From positions 1-10,119 of the forward strand of contig QMQC01000039.1 in NCBI GenBank assembly GCA_003648875.1: 10,119 nt of DNA, in the 5' to 3' direction. This DNA is from Actinomycetota bacterium (lineage in GTDB: Bacteria; Actinomycetota; Acidimicrobiia; Spongiisociales; UBA5794). This document shows, in pieces, positions 1 to 6,463 of this stretch (the first letter of the stretch is position 1; every line of letters starts with the position of its first letter). The notes under the pieces are model-generated. The model had not been told where the DNA came from and ran no database searches. It saw nothing but the letters and a program-made list of their open reading frames with translations. A program made the translations under genes and the position numbers.

Positions 1-138
1 CTTGAGGCCCGAGTGACCATGGCGGCCAGAGTTGGCCTTGTGGACGGGAAGCCGCTCGGACACCACCAGAGCGCATTGAGAAACTCAAAGCGCCAACACC
101 GATGCTCGAAAGGCCGATGTCTCCCCCTGCTCCGGATT

Positions 139-173
139 CGTACCACGTCATACGTACTTCGTACTACCTGCTT
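139..173 (+). repeat. Heptamer tandem repeat, unit CGTACTT (degenerate)
   Basis: Five consecutive 7-base units read CGTACCA, CGTCATA, CGTACTT, CGTACTA and CCTGCTT. Against CGTACTT they match at 5, 4, 7, 6 and 5 of 7 positions. The CGTAC core starts at 139, 153 and 160, so spacings are exact multiples of seven. The repeat lies in non-coding sequence. Its unit, rotated, is ACTTCGT and shares ACTTC with the reverse-complemented unit ACTTCTG of the repeat at 5376-5410. Function is unknown. Confidence 0.6.
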
Positions 174-448
174 GTCTCCTCCCGGGTTCTCACCGACCCC
201 GCCCACTTCCGAAGTGCCACATTATCGCTCTACAGAGACACAGGCGAAGGCCCGACGAACTCTCATCATGGTGCCCCGCACTTCCCCGAACGAGATACTT
301 GATGTCGGCACATCGGGCCTTCACTCGCAAGATACGCCGTGAAGCTTGCCTGTTCAATACGACCGATTGTGTCCCTTTTCCCGCTCTCGGACCGAGCCGG
401 CTAGGTAACTGTCGGCAAACGCGCCCAGCTATGCGCCCAAATGTGCAG

Positions 449-499
449 TTCTCCACATATCCACAGCTATCCACAGCCGCTTGTGCACAACGCGCTGTG
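449..499. promoter_or_regulatory. Cluster of DnaA-box-like sites with a 28-bp palindrome
   Basis: Four 9-mers each differ by one base from a DnaA-box consensus (TTATCCACA, or TTGTCCACA as used in high-GC actinobacteria): TTCTCCACA at 449-457, ATATCCACA at 457-465, CTATCCACA at 467-475 and TTGTGCACA at 481-489. The last lies in the perfect 10-bp palindrome TTGTGCACAA (481-490), so it also reads as a box on the opposite strand. This is the centre of a 28-bp imperfect palindrome (472-499) with CACAGC and GCTGTG at its ends and only three mismatched pairs. Such density is typical of an oriC, of DNA near dnaA, or of a DnaA-titrating site. The usual neighbours (dnaA, dnaN, rpmH, gyrB) are not visible and no AT-rich unwinding element is evident, so origin function is not established. 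Confidence 0.5.
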
Positions 500-544
500 A
501 GCAACTTCAACAGCACATCTTTTCGCGGAGTCGATGTCCGTTGG

Positions 545-1804
545 CTATGTGCTGTCGACCATCGGCTGTCGGCCATGGGCCGTTATGCCCTCGTAGAGTT
601 CAAGGAGACGGGTAGCGGTGGCCTCCCAGGAGAACCTCTGGCTGAACGCCACGGCACCGTCAGAGAGTCGCTCCGCAAAGGACGGATGATCGAGGATCGC
701 TGCGATTGCCGTCGCGAATGCTTTCGTGTCCTGGTTGTCGACCAGTAGCCCGGACTCGGATGCGTTGACGACATAGCGGAGACCGCCGATGTTCGAGGCG
801 ACAACAGGAGTGCCACACGCCTGTGCCTCTGCAGCAACCAGTCCAAACGACTCGCTTCTGGAAGGGACAACGACCACGTCCGCTGCCCTGTAATGGTCGG
901 CGAGCGTTGCGTGTGGCCGCGGTGCGAAGAATTGAACCCGGTCTTCGATCTGGCGCTGCTCGATGAGGAGGCGACAATCGTCGAGCTCCTTTGTACCGAG
1001 GGCGCCACTGGTACCTCCGACGATGTGAAGGTCGACGTTCGTGTCTGAATCCGAACGCGAGTCGAGGAGATCTGCGAAGGACTCGACAGCGACCCTTGTA
1101 CCCTTGTGGGGTTGGATCCTGCCCACGAAAAGCACGATCTGGCCATCACCCATCCCGAGCCGCATGCGTGCTTCGTGTTTGTCTCCACGATGGAACACAT
1201 CGTGGTCGACACCCGGCGCAGATACACAGAGCCTCTCTGGTGCGGCGCGATAGTGCTCGAGAAGATCGTCGAACTCGAACGGGGTCGAGGCAATGACGCA
1301 GTCGGAGCTCGTGATGACTTTCCGTTCGGTGGCCAGACGCTCGAGAGAGGACTCGTCCTCATCCGGATGGCGGGTGGTGTCCTTCACCTTGCCAAGTGTG
1401 TGGAACGAATTCGCAAGCGGAATCCCGAGCGTCTCCTTGAGGCGCAGACCGGTACGTCCTGATAGCCAGTAGTGACTGTGCACAAGGTCGTAGACGCGAG
1501 CCCTCTTGGCTATCCAGCCAAGCACTCCATCGGCAAAATCACCCGCAACGCCCAGCATCTGCGCGATTGGGAGACGCGCCACTGGCCCAGCCTCTATGTG
1601 CACGACTCGATACCCGGGTGTCACCTCGGTGACCAGCGGAAGATCTCGGTCGACCCGCCTTGTGAACACGGTGACATCGACACCCCGTGAGACCATCGTT
1701 CGTGACAGCCTGTCGAGGTAGACGTTCATGCCCCCGGCGTCGCCAATGCCCGGCTGGAGCAGTGGCGAAGAGTGCATGGCGACGTAGGCAACAGTCGAGA
1801 TCAC
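545..1804 (-). CDS. mshA: MshA-like family 4 glycosyltransferase (probable D-inositol-3-phosphate glycosyltransferase)
   Basis: This 419-aa GT-B fold protein has the signatures of the MshA branch: GDAGGMNVY (21-29), HSHYWLSG (109-116), the donor-site FVGRIQPHKG (226-235; R229, K234) and SESFGLVAAEAQACGTPVV (317-335) with the EX7E pair E318/E326. MshA transfers GlcNAc from UDP-GlcNAc to 1L-myo-inositol-1-phosphate, the first committed step of mycothiol synthesis in the cytosol. Residues known to bind the inositol phosphate in Corynebacterium glutamicum MshA (Y110, T134, R154) appear here as Y112, T136 and R156, a constant offset; its K78 seems replaced by R77. The GTG start at 1804 overlaps the upstream stop as GTGA; an internal ATG at codon 10 is less likely because family homology begins before it. 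It is last in a tightly packed operon. Actinobacteria often carry several MshA-like paralogues, so a role in another glycolipid or sugar pathway remains possible. Confidence 0.88.
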   Translation of the reverse strand: MISTVAYVAMHSSPLLQPGIGDAGGMNVYLDRLSRTMVSRGVDVTVFTRRVDRDLPLVTEVTPGYRVVHIEAGPVARLPIAQMLGVAGDFADGVLGWIAKRARVYDLVHSHYWLSGRTGLRLKETLGIPLANSFHTLGKVKDTTRHPDEDESSLERLATERKVITSSDCVIASTPFEFDDLLEHYRAAPERLCVSAPGVDHDVFHRGDKHEARMRLGMGDGQIVLFVGRIQPHKGTRVAVESFADLLDSRSDSDTNVDLHIVGGTSGALGTKELDDCRLLIEQRQIEDRVQFFAPRPHATLADHYRAADVVVVPSRSESFGLVAAEAQACGTPVVASNIGGLRYVVNASESGLLVDNQDTKAFATAIAAILDHPSFAERLSDGAVAFSQRFSWEATATRLLELYEGITAHGRQPMVDST

Positions 1805-2706
1805 GGTGTTCTGCCCTCGATCATGTGGAGAGGTCTCGCCTCTGCGCCATGGCGGAACTTGTATTGCTCGTCGCCCTTGAGAAAGTCGAATACGGCAGCG
1901 CCGCGATCGATCTCTGTTTCGATCATCGAGGAGAGCAGCACAACGCCGGGGGATGCCATTGCGGCACCAGGGTCATACGCCGAGTTGTAGTAGAAATAGG
2001 CGTCCTCTGTCTCGAAGCCGAACGCTGCGGCACGAGGCACACCATGACATATGAGCAGGTGGATGGAAGCGCCAACGCTCAGGAGCAGCTCAGAGAAGAA
2101 GTCCTGCATCGGGCTGGTCATGAACTGACCCTTCTCGCCGGCGGACAGGCGGTGCATCGTGCAGAACACTTCGAGCGCGTCACCCTTGTGGTGCTCGATC
2201 GCGATCTCACCGAACTCCGCCTCAAACTTGCGCCGTTTGCGACGTACCTCGTGTCGTTGTTTCTTGCCAAGAGAGTCGAGCCACTCCTCGTACGTGTCAG
2301 GGAGCGCAAGAACGGCTGTGGCTTCGTGGTCCGTCACGACATGGGAGACTCCGGCCTCCAGGAGTGCCCCAGTGATCAGCTCAACCGCCTCGTGTGGGAG
2401 AGAGTCGAGCCGGAACGGCATGTCACCGAACCGTTCGAGGGCTGAGACGAGAACCCCGGCACCGTCCTGTCCGACGGGGGTGTGATAATCGGTGAGATCT
2501 GCCTGTCCTGCGAATTCGATGACTCCGTTCGAAAGGACGACCGCCGCGCCTCCGGTGGTGGATCGCTCGATGTGGAGCTGGGCATTCTGATCAGACCTGT
2601 GCTGCCACACTGCCTCAAGGAACGGTCGCTGTGCGAACGGCCCGACGCGAGGTGCGATCGAAGAGAGACCCGCTGGAAACGTCTTCCACTCATCGTTGTT
2701 CCTCAC
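1801..2706 (-). CDS. GNAT acyltransferase, CelD/BcsL (Acetyltransf_6) type
   Basis: A 301-aa protein of the CelD/BcsL family, a double-GNAT relative of FemAB aminoacyl transferases. Two hallmark segments are visible: the basic GKKQRHEVRRKRRKFE at 147-162, and FDFLKGDEQYKFRHGA at 273-288, the usual C-terminal signature. Between them AAAFGFETEDAYFYYNSAYDP (227-247) matches the second GNAT core. There is no signal peptide or membrane segment, so it should be cytosolic and act on an activated acyl or aminoacyl donor; the acceptor is unknown. Members of the family often sit beside polysaccharide and glycosyltransferase genes, as here. It is not an MshD-type mycothiol acetyltransferase by sequence. 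The GTG start at 2706 overlaps the asparaginase stop (GTGA), and its own TGA overlaps the glycosyltransferase start in the same way, which implies translational coupling on both sides. Confidence 0.85.
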   Translation of the reverse strand: MRNNDEWKTFPAGLSSIAPRVGPFAQRPFLEAVWQHRSDQNAQLHIERSTTGGAAVVLSNGVIEFAGQADLTDYHTPVGQDGAGVLVSALERFGDMPFRLDSLPHEAVELITGALLEAGVSHVVTDHEATAVLALPDTYEEWLDSLGKKQRHEVRRKRRKFEAEFGEIAIEHHKGDALEVFCTMHRLSAGEKGQFMTSPMQDFFSELLLSVGASIHLLICHGVPRAAAFGFETEDAYFYYNSAYDPGAAMASPGVVLLSSMIETEIDRGAAVFDFLKGDEQYKFRHGAEARPLHMIEGRTP

Positions 2707-3635
2707 GCGTCGATCAGCTCCATCCGTCCAACGGTGCGACCAGCTCCGATGACTGGTGGTCTGATCTGATCCTCAAGCGCGTCAAGGGCCGCAACGGGAA
2801 GCGCCCCGATCCGCTCAGCAGCGATCAAAGCCGCAGCGACCGCAACCTCAGGGTTTCCGGAGTGGGCCTTGGCTGCGATGGTGACGCCATTGCGTGTCAT
2901 ACCGATGAGTCCCGTGGCACCGATCTTCTGGGGTCCCCCCCACCACAACCCGAGACGCCCGTCTGCACGTACGTTGTCGGCCACGAGAGCTCCGAACCGT
3001 GTCATGGCCCGCGCGATCGGCGCCAACTCAGCGTCGGATCCGAGGTGGCAGAAAGCCCGTGCAAGACCCACAACGGAGCCGCGAAGTGTCGGTGCACCAC
3101 AACCGTCCACACCCACCGGCTCCGGATCGATCTCCGTGAATTCGGCGATGATCTCAACGATCGAGCGCTGGAGAGGATGATCCGGGTCGAGATATGTCTC
3201 CGTGTCCCATCCCGTCACTCTGCAGGCTGCGAGCCATCCGGAGTGCTTTCCGGAGCAATTGTGGAAACGAGGTTCAAGCTTGCTGTTTCCACCCATCAGC
3301 TGAAGCTCGTCTGCGGTCCTCGACAACGGCCTGCCCGGTGTGCAACGGAGGTGGTCCATGGTGAGTTCGTGGTCGGTGAGAATCGCTTCAACGATTCCGA
3401 TGTGCACAGGGAAGCCGCCATGACTCGCACACGTGACGGCGAGATGCTCATCTGGAAGATCCAGCCCTGCCCGAGCTGCTGCGAGCGCTTGGAATGGTTT
3501 GATGGCCGACCGATAGAACACAGGAGTGTCAGGGTTTCCTGACGCGAACACGATCTTGCCCGAACCGTCGAGTGCTACGACGGTTGCATCCTCGAATGAC
3601 TCTGCAAGTCCCGAGCGGACCCTGGCGAAACGCAC
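2703..3635 (-). CDS. L-asparaginase II family protein (Rhizobium etli AnsA type)
   Basis: This 310-aa protein belongs to the asparaginase II family that includes the inducible, zinc-containing R. etli ReAV enzyme, unrelated to the E. coli-type enzymes. Visible motifs are YRSAIKPFQALA (41-52), CASHGG (69-74), HNCSGKHSGWLAAC (125-138) and DGCGAPT (177-183). Key residues fit the structure described for ReAV: the SxxK pair S43/K46, a second serine S71, zinc ligands C127, K130 and C179, and K256. All are present, so it is predicted to be active in hydrolysing L-asparagine to aspartate and ammonia in the cytosol. The GTG start at 3635 lies 2 bp after the TGA of the RsiG-like gene, with no strong Shine-Dalgarno, which suggests coupled translation. 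Why an asparaginase sits between a c-di-GMP switch protein and envelope genes is not clear; it may act on another amide. Confidence 0.92.
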   Translation of the reverse strand: MRFARVRSGLAESFEDATVVALDGSGKIVFASGNPDTPVFYRSAIKPFQALAAARAGLDLPDEHLAVTCASHGGFPVHIGIVEAILTDHELTMDHLRCTPGRPLSRTADELQLMGGNSKLEPRFHNCSGKHSGWLAACRVTGWDTETYLDPDHPLQRSIVEIIAEFTEIDPEPVGVDGCGAPTLRGSVVGLARAFCHLGSDAELAPIARAMTRFGALVADNVRADGRLGLWWGGPQKIGATGLIGMTRNGVTIAAKAHSGNPEVAVAAALIAAERIGALPVAALDALEDQIRPPVIGAGRTVGRMELIDA

Positions 3636-3637
3636 AG

Positions 3638-4180
3638 TCAGTCGGCAGAGAGAAATTCGTCGGCGTTTGTTGATCCGTCCCTGTAACGCCTCGTGATCTC
3701 CCCGGTGAGGATGTCGTGTGCGTCATACACAGCGCGTCGCTGGCTCGAAACGGTCAGCTCGGTCTCAGAGAGCACTTCTCGAATATTCTGCAGTTCGGCT
3801 GTGTCGATCTCTGGGAGATGAGCAAGGAACCCGTCACTCAGCGCTTGGTCAACCTCGCGCTTGCCGATGCCTGCGAGTTCGGGCAGGCTCAGCGACAGTT
3901 CTCGGTCAAGAGGATTCGATGTCCTGCCCGATGGGGAGTCGGCAAGGATCTCCGGAAGAGCGTCGATCAGGGAACGAGTTTCTTCCCCGCTGCGACGACG
4001 CAGCTCGAAGTCCAGGAGGTCCATCCGTCCGTGGAGCATGCGTCGGTAGTAGGAGAGTTCCACGTCGAGTTCGTCACACATGACGCGGCGGGATCGAAGA
4101 TCGTCGATGGGGAGGTCCTCGAGGTTTGTCGCGAACGATTCGTCCATGACCTGATCAATACGTCTGCGCTGTTCTGACAT
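3638..4180 (-). CDS. rsiG: RsiG-like c-di-GMP-binding anti-sigma factor homologue
   Basis: This 180-aa, charged, helical protein has no signal peptide or membrane segment. In Streptomyces, RsiG is a coiled-coil anti-sigma factor that holds the sporulation sigma factor WhiG when loaded with c-di-GMP, using two copies of E(X)3S(X)2R(X)3Q(X)3D on antiparallel helices. Two copies with exact spacing are visible. The first is D39-S43-R46-H50-D54 within a helix containing ELSYYRRMLHGRMDLL. The second is E141-S145-R148-Y152-D156 within ELTVSSQRRAVYDAHD. The Q position is His in one and Tyr in the other, and the first acidic residue is Asp in copy one. The typical ITRRYRDG segment follows the second motif. 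The ATG start at 4180 has AAGGAG 6 bases upstream, the clearest ribosome binding site in this half of the operon. It lies 24 bp after the M23 peptidase gene and 2 bp before the asparaginase. No WhiG-type sigma gene is in the window. Family assignment is from motif spacing recalled from published work, not from a search. Confidence 0.8.
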   Translation of the reverse strand: MSEQRRRIDQVMDESFATNLEDLPIDDLRSRRVMCDELDVELSYYRRMLHGRMDLLDFELRRRSGEETRSLIDALPEILADSPSGRTSNPLDRELSLSLPELAGIGKREVDQALSDGFLAHLPEIDTAELQNIREVLSETELTVSSQRRAVYDAHDILTGEITRRYRDGSTNADEFLSAD

Positions 4181-4204
4181 TCCGTACTCCTTGAACGTAA
4201 CAAT

Positions 4205-5350
4205 TTAGCAAGCGGAGCGAACCGTGGGGTATGGGTTGACGGCCTTGCCGTTCGGCCGTATCTCGAAGTGGACGTGGGGTGAGGTATATCTGGCGTTTCC
4301 CGAGTTACCCACATAGCCAACGATCGTGCCCTTGGTAACAGTTTGTCCTGAGGTGATATCGGTCGGATGTCCCTCGAGGTGTGTGTAGTAATACACGGTT
4401 CCGTTGTCCGCGTACAGATGGGTGGAGAGGCCACCGAGACTGTTGCTCGAGAACTTGATGCGCCCGTCGACCACAGCCACGATGGGGGTGTTGCGGGCGG
4501 CGAACATGTCGACACCCTTGTGTCTGCGACCGCCTGACCGTGCGAATCCCCACGAGTCGATGAAGGAAGTACGGCCGTGGACGGGGCACATGAAACCAGG
4601 CGTTGCTTCAGGGGGTGCACCCCCTGCTGCGCCGGGGCGCGACGCAGACTTCTCTGCCTGCTGGCGCCTGATACGGGCGTCCTCCACACGTTTCTCGTTG
4701 AGCTCCTTGTTGTACCTGTCGATGGCGGCATGGAGTATGTCGTCGGCCTTTGCGAGGATCGCTCCCTGCTCCTGTCTGAGTTCCTCGATCTCATCGACGA
4801 CGACGGCAGCGGCTTCCTGATTGGCTGCTACGTCTGCGCGACGAACGGCGAGCTCCGCAGAGCTCCGCTCGGCCTGACGTGAAACTGCGTCGAGGTTGTC
4901 GAGCGACTCGAGTTCCCTCTCTGTTGCCCTACCAATCAGCGCTTGGGAGGTGACCAGTTCCTGGATGCTCGAAGCCGTGAATGCAGAGCCAACGAGGTTG
5001 CGCTGGCCCGAAATGTACGCATCAATGACGATGCTCCTTGCTCTCTCGTTGAGCTCGGCTGCCTCCTCCTGGTAACGGGCAGCTGCTTGCTCCATGAGTT
5101 GGATGCGATAGGTGATCTCCTCGCGTTCGGCCCACAGTTGCATGTACTTCTCAACAGCTTCGTCAAGCTGGGCCGTGACCCGCTGATAGTCCCGATAGGC
5201 CTCAGACTTGCGCGCTTCAGCGATCTCCCTGTTGCGCTCCGCCCTGTCAACGTCTGCCTGGGTTTGGGCGGACGCGGCGATAGGAACAACAGCCAGAAGA
5301 CCGACTGTCAGCAGGAGGATTGCCCAGCGCTGTACGCGAGAACGTGACAT
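4205..5350 (-). CDS. Secreted coiled-coil M23 family peptidase (EnvC/NlpD-like)
   Basis: A 381-aa exported peptidoglycan hydrolase of the LytM/M23 family. Residues 1-28 form a signal peptide: basic start, hydrophobic core, and AxA before QTQ. A long Ala/Glu/Arg-rich coiled coil spans about 31-236, followed by a Gly/Ala/Pro linker (about 238-252) and the M23 domain (about 255-370). Catalytic residues are intact: HxxxD zinc ligands H277 and D281, H324 in THLEGH, and the HVH motif H359/H361, so it should be a working endopeptidase rather than a degenerate activator. Two cysteines (C255, and C381 at the extreme C-terminus) could form a disulfide. The coiled coil plus M23 layout resembles EnvC, and in Gram-positives such proteins act in cell separation or wall remodelling. 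I chose the ATG at 5350: GAGG lies 5 bases upstream, whereas for the in-frame GTG at 5356 that element overlaps the start itself. It is first of five closely spaced genes. Confidence 0.93.
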   Translation of the reverse strand: MSRSRVQRWAILLLTVGLLAVVPIAASAQTQADVDRAERNREIAEARKSEAYRDYQRVTAQLDEAVEKYMQLWAEREEITYRIQLMEQAAARYQEEAAELNERARSIVIDAYISGQRNLVGSAFTASSIQELVTSQALIGRATERELESLDNLDAVSRQAERSSAELAVRRADVAANQEAAAVVVDEIEELRQEQGAILAKADDILHAAIDRYNKELNEKRVEDARIRRQQAEKSASRPGAAGGAPPEATPGFMCPVHGRTSFIDSWGFARSGGRRHKGVDMFAARNTPIVAVVDGRIKFSSNSLGGLSTHLYADNGTVYYYTHLEGHPTDITSGQTVTKGTIVGYVGNSGNARYTSPHVHFEIRPNGKAVNPYPTVRSAC

Positions 5351-5375
5351 GAACACCTCAGGCTAGTGGGAAACA

Positions 5376-5410
5376 CAGAAAACAGATATCAGAAGTCAGA
5401 GGTCAGATCA
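5376..5410 (+). repeat. Heptamer tandem repeat, unit CAGAAGT (degenerate)
   Basis: Five consecutive 7-base units read CAGAAAA, CAGATAT, CAGAAGT, CAGAGGT and CAGATCA. CAGA starts at 5376, 5383, 5390, 5397 and 5404, an exact 7-bp period. The repeat fills most of the 57-bp gap between the M23 peptidase gene and the MoaD fusion gene, and its last unit includes the fusion gene's stop codon (5408-5410). On the minus strand the unit is ACTTCTG, sharing ACTTC with the rotated unit of the repeat at 139-173. A weak minus-strand promoter-like arrangement (TTGATC, 17 bases, TATCTG) can be drawn inside it but may be coincidence. Confidence 0.7.
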
Positions 5411-6448
5411 AGAAAACATCCAGATGGCGAGCCAGAAGAGAGGAGCGGCGACTGCTGCGCCGTCGAACATCGACAGCGCACCGGGGGGATCCTCGGTGTG
5501 GCTGATCACTCCGGTTCTCAGCATCGAACCGAGGGTTCGTCCCGCAATGACTCCTGCAGCTGCAGCAACTCCACCGAGCAAGCCGGCGGCGATGTCGAGC
5601 TCGGAGATGACGAGGCCCGCAAGAAGACCGGCAAGGAGTGCCCCGAGCAGTGCCCCCACATTGGCGTCCACCGACTGAATCGCAGCACCGTATGCACCGG
5701 CAACCCAGGCTCCGACGAGCGCAAATACGGTGACGAGTACGAATGCGACCACGGCGAATGACCCTGTGAGTCGTATCAGGACGAGACCTGCGCTCGCCCC
5801 AGCCGCGACCACCGTCACCAGTGCCGTCGCTGCCGTGGTCCTGAACTCACGATGCGAGCCATCGAACACAGGCCATGAAACGGCGATGATCATCGCCAAA
5901 GCCACACCTCCGGCGAAACCCTCGAATCCCCAGGCATACGCACCGACCGCTCCGGTCGTTGCGCCGATCAAAGGAGGGAACACGACAAAGGGCGCTCTGA
6001 TGCGCTTCGAGGACTCCGAGAGATCCCAAACCCAGGCAAGGATCGCTCCGACGGCCACGAAGACGAACCATGCTTCATCAGCCCATGCAACCGCAATGAG
6101 GGCGACCACCAGAGCCACGGACAGCAGGTTTGGGCCGAAATCGAGTTTGGGCATGGTGAGGGCGCCACCCGATACAGGTGGGATGAGAGCAACCTCATCG
6201 GTTGAAGCTACTTCCGTCTGCGGATCGGCCGGTTCGCCGTTCACCCACACCCCGGCGCTCACTGCGCCGGCTGTGAACTGGTCGCCGAACTTCGCATTCG
6301 CCTTCGTGAGGAGTTCCTCAACTGTGGCTGCATCGATGTCGACCCGGTCTGTCCCGGCGGACTCCCTGAGGTTGGCGAATAGACGCAAGGTGGCCATGGA
6401 GGGGAGACTAACGGCTGTGGCGCCGCGAAGCTGTCGTCCATTGCCCAT
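5408..6448 (-). CDS. MoaD/ThiS-like ubiquitin-fold domain fused to a multi-pass membrane domain
   Basis: In this 346-aa protein, residues 18-95 are a complete MoaD/ThiS beta-grasp domain: MATLRLFANLRESAG at the start, VWVNGEPAD in the middle, and DEVALIPPVSGG at the end. MoaD proteins end at this Gly-Gly, which is adenylated and thiocarboxylated to carry sulfur into molybdopterin. Here the frame runs on through ALTMPKLDF into about eight or nine hydrophobic helices (roughly 107-345), mostly Ala/Val/Leu/Gly. The last segment, PGALSMFDGAAVAAPLFW (322-339), faintly resembles the CdsA phosphatidate cytidylyltransferase C-terminus, but the CdsA K-D and H-G-G residues are missing, so catalysis is doubtful. 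The start is uncertain: ATG at 6448 has a purine-rich upstream stretch, while ATG at 6397 matches the usual MoaD N-terminus but lacks a Shine-Dalgarno. Internal initiation at M99 (GGTGG about 10 bases upstream) could also produce the membrane part alone. It lies 15 bp downstream of fahA. Confidence 0.75.
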   Translation of the reverse strand: MGNGRQLRGATAVSLPSMATLRLFANLRESAGTDRVDIDAATVEELLTKANAKFGDQFTAGAVSAGVWVNGEPADPQTEVASTDEVALIPPVSGGALTMPKLDFGPNLLSVALVVALIAVAWADEAWFVFVAVGAILAWVWDLSESSKRIRAPFVVFPPLIGATTGAVGAYAWGFEGFAGGVALAMIIAVSWPVFDGSHREFRTTAATALVTVVAAGASAGLVLIRLTGSFAVVAFVLVTVFALVGAWVAGAYGAAIQSVDANVGALLGALLAGLLAGLVISELDIAAGLLGGVAAAAGVIAGRTLGSMLRTGVISHTEDPPGALSMFDGAAVAAPLFWLAIWMFS

Positions 6449-6463
6449 CTTCTGCCCCCGTCC

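Larger units (their letters stand above)
1..544. other. Gene-free left-edge region with DnaA-like boxes and a heptamer repeat
   Basis: I see no convincing gene here. The open frames on both strands have no recognisable domain, no good ribosome binding site and an irregular composition rich in Arg, Ser and Cys. One minus-strand frame stays open to the left edge (ATG near 152), but nothing in it is recognisable. The region lies downstream of the glycosyltransferase, whose TAG stop is at 545-547. It holds a 7-bp-period repeat (139-173), a short inverted repeat (CTCGG-A-CCGAG at 386-396), a possible 6-bp stem with one G-U pair (396-416) and a cluster of DnaA-box-like 9-mers (449-499). No stem followed by a T run was found, so no intrinsic terminator is called. 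Confidence 0.6.

Noticed and set aside
136..146. Possible tRNA T-arm on the minus strand (GGTACGAATCC).
   Set aside because: The TTC of the T-loop is TAC, and no acceptor stem, anticodon arm or D-arm could be found around it.
13..342. Plus-strand open frame beginning MAARVGLVDGKPLG, vaguely like the start of ribosomal protein L28.
   Set aside because: Similarity ends after a few residues, there is no Shine-Dalgarno, and the rest has coding-unlike composition.
472..499. Palindrome considered as a transcription terminator for the leftward operon.
   Set aside because: No T run follows it on the minus strand, and the sequence is better explained by DnaA-box-like sites.
190..576. Minus-strand open frame of 128 codons downstream of the glycosyltransferase.
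   Set aside because: It overlaps the DnaA-box cluster and the glycosyltransferase 3' end, has no domain or ribosome binding site, and is rich in Arg, Cys and Ser like an out-of-frame read.
2631..3542. Long plus-strand open frame (303 codons) opposite the asparaginase gene.
   Set aside because: Antisense shadow of a clearly coding gene with intact family motifs; its product resembles nothing.
5351..5356. Upstream GTG start for the M23 peptidase.
   Set aside because: The GAGG element would overlap that start; it is correctly spaced for the ATG at 5350.
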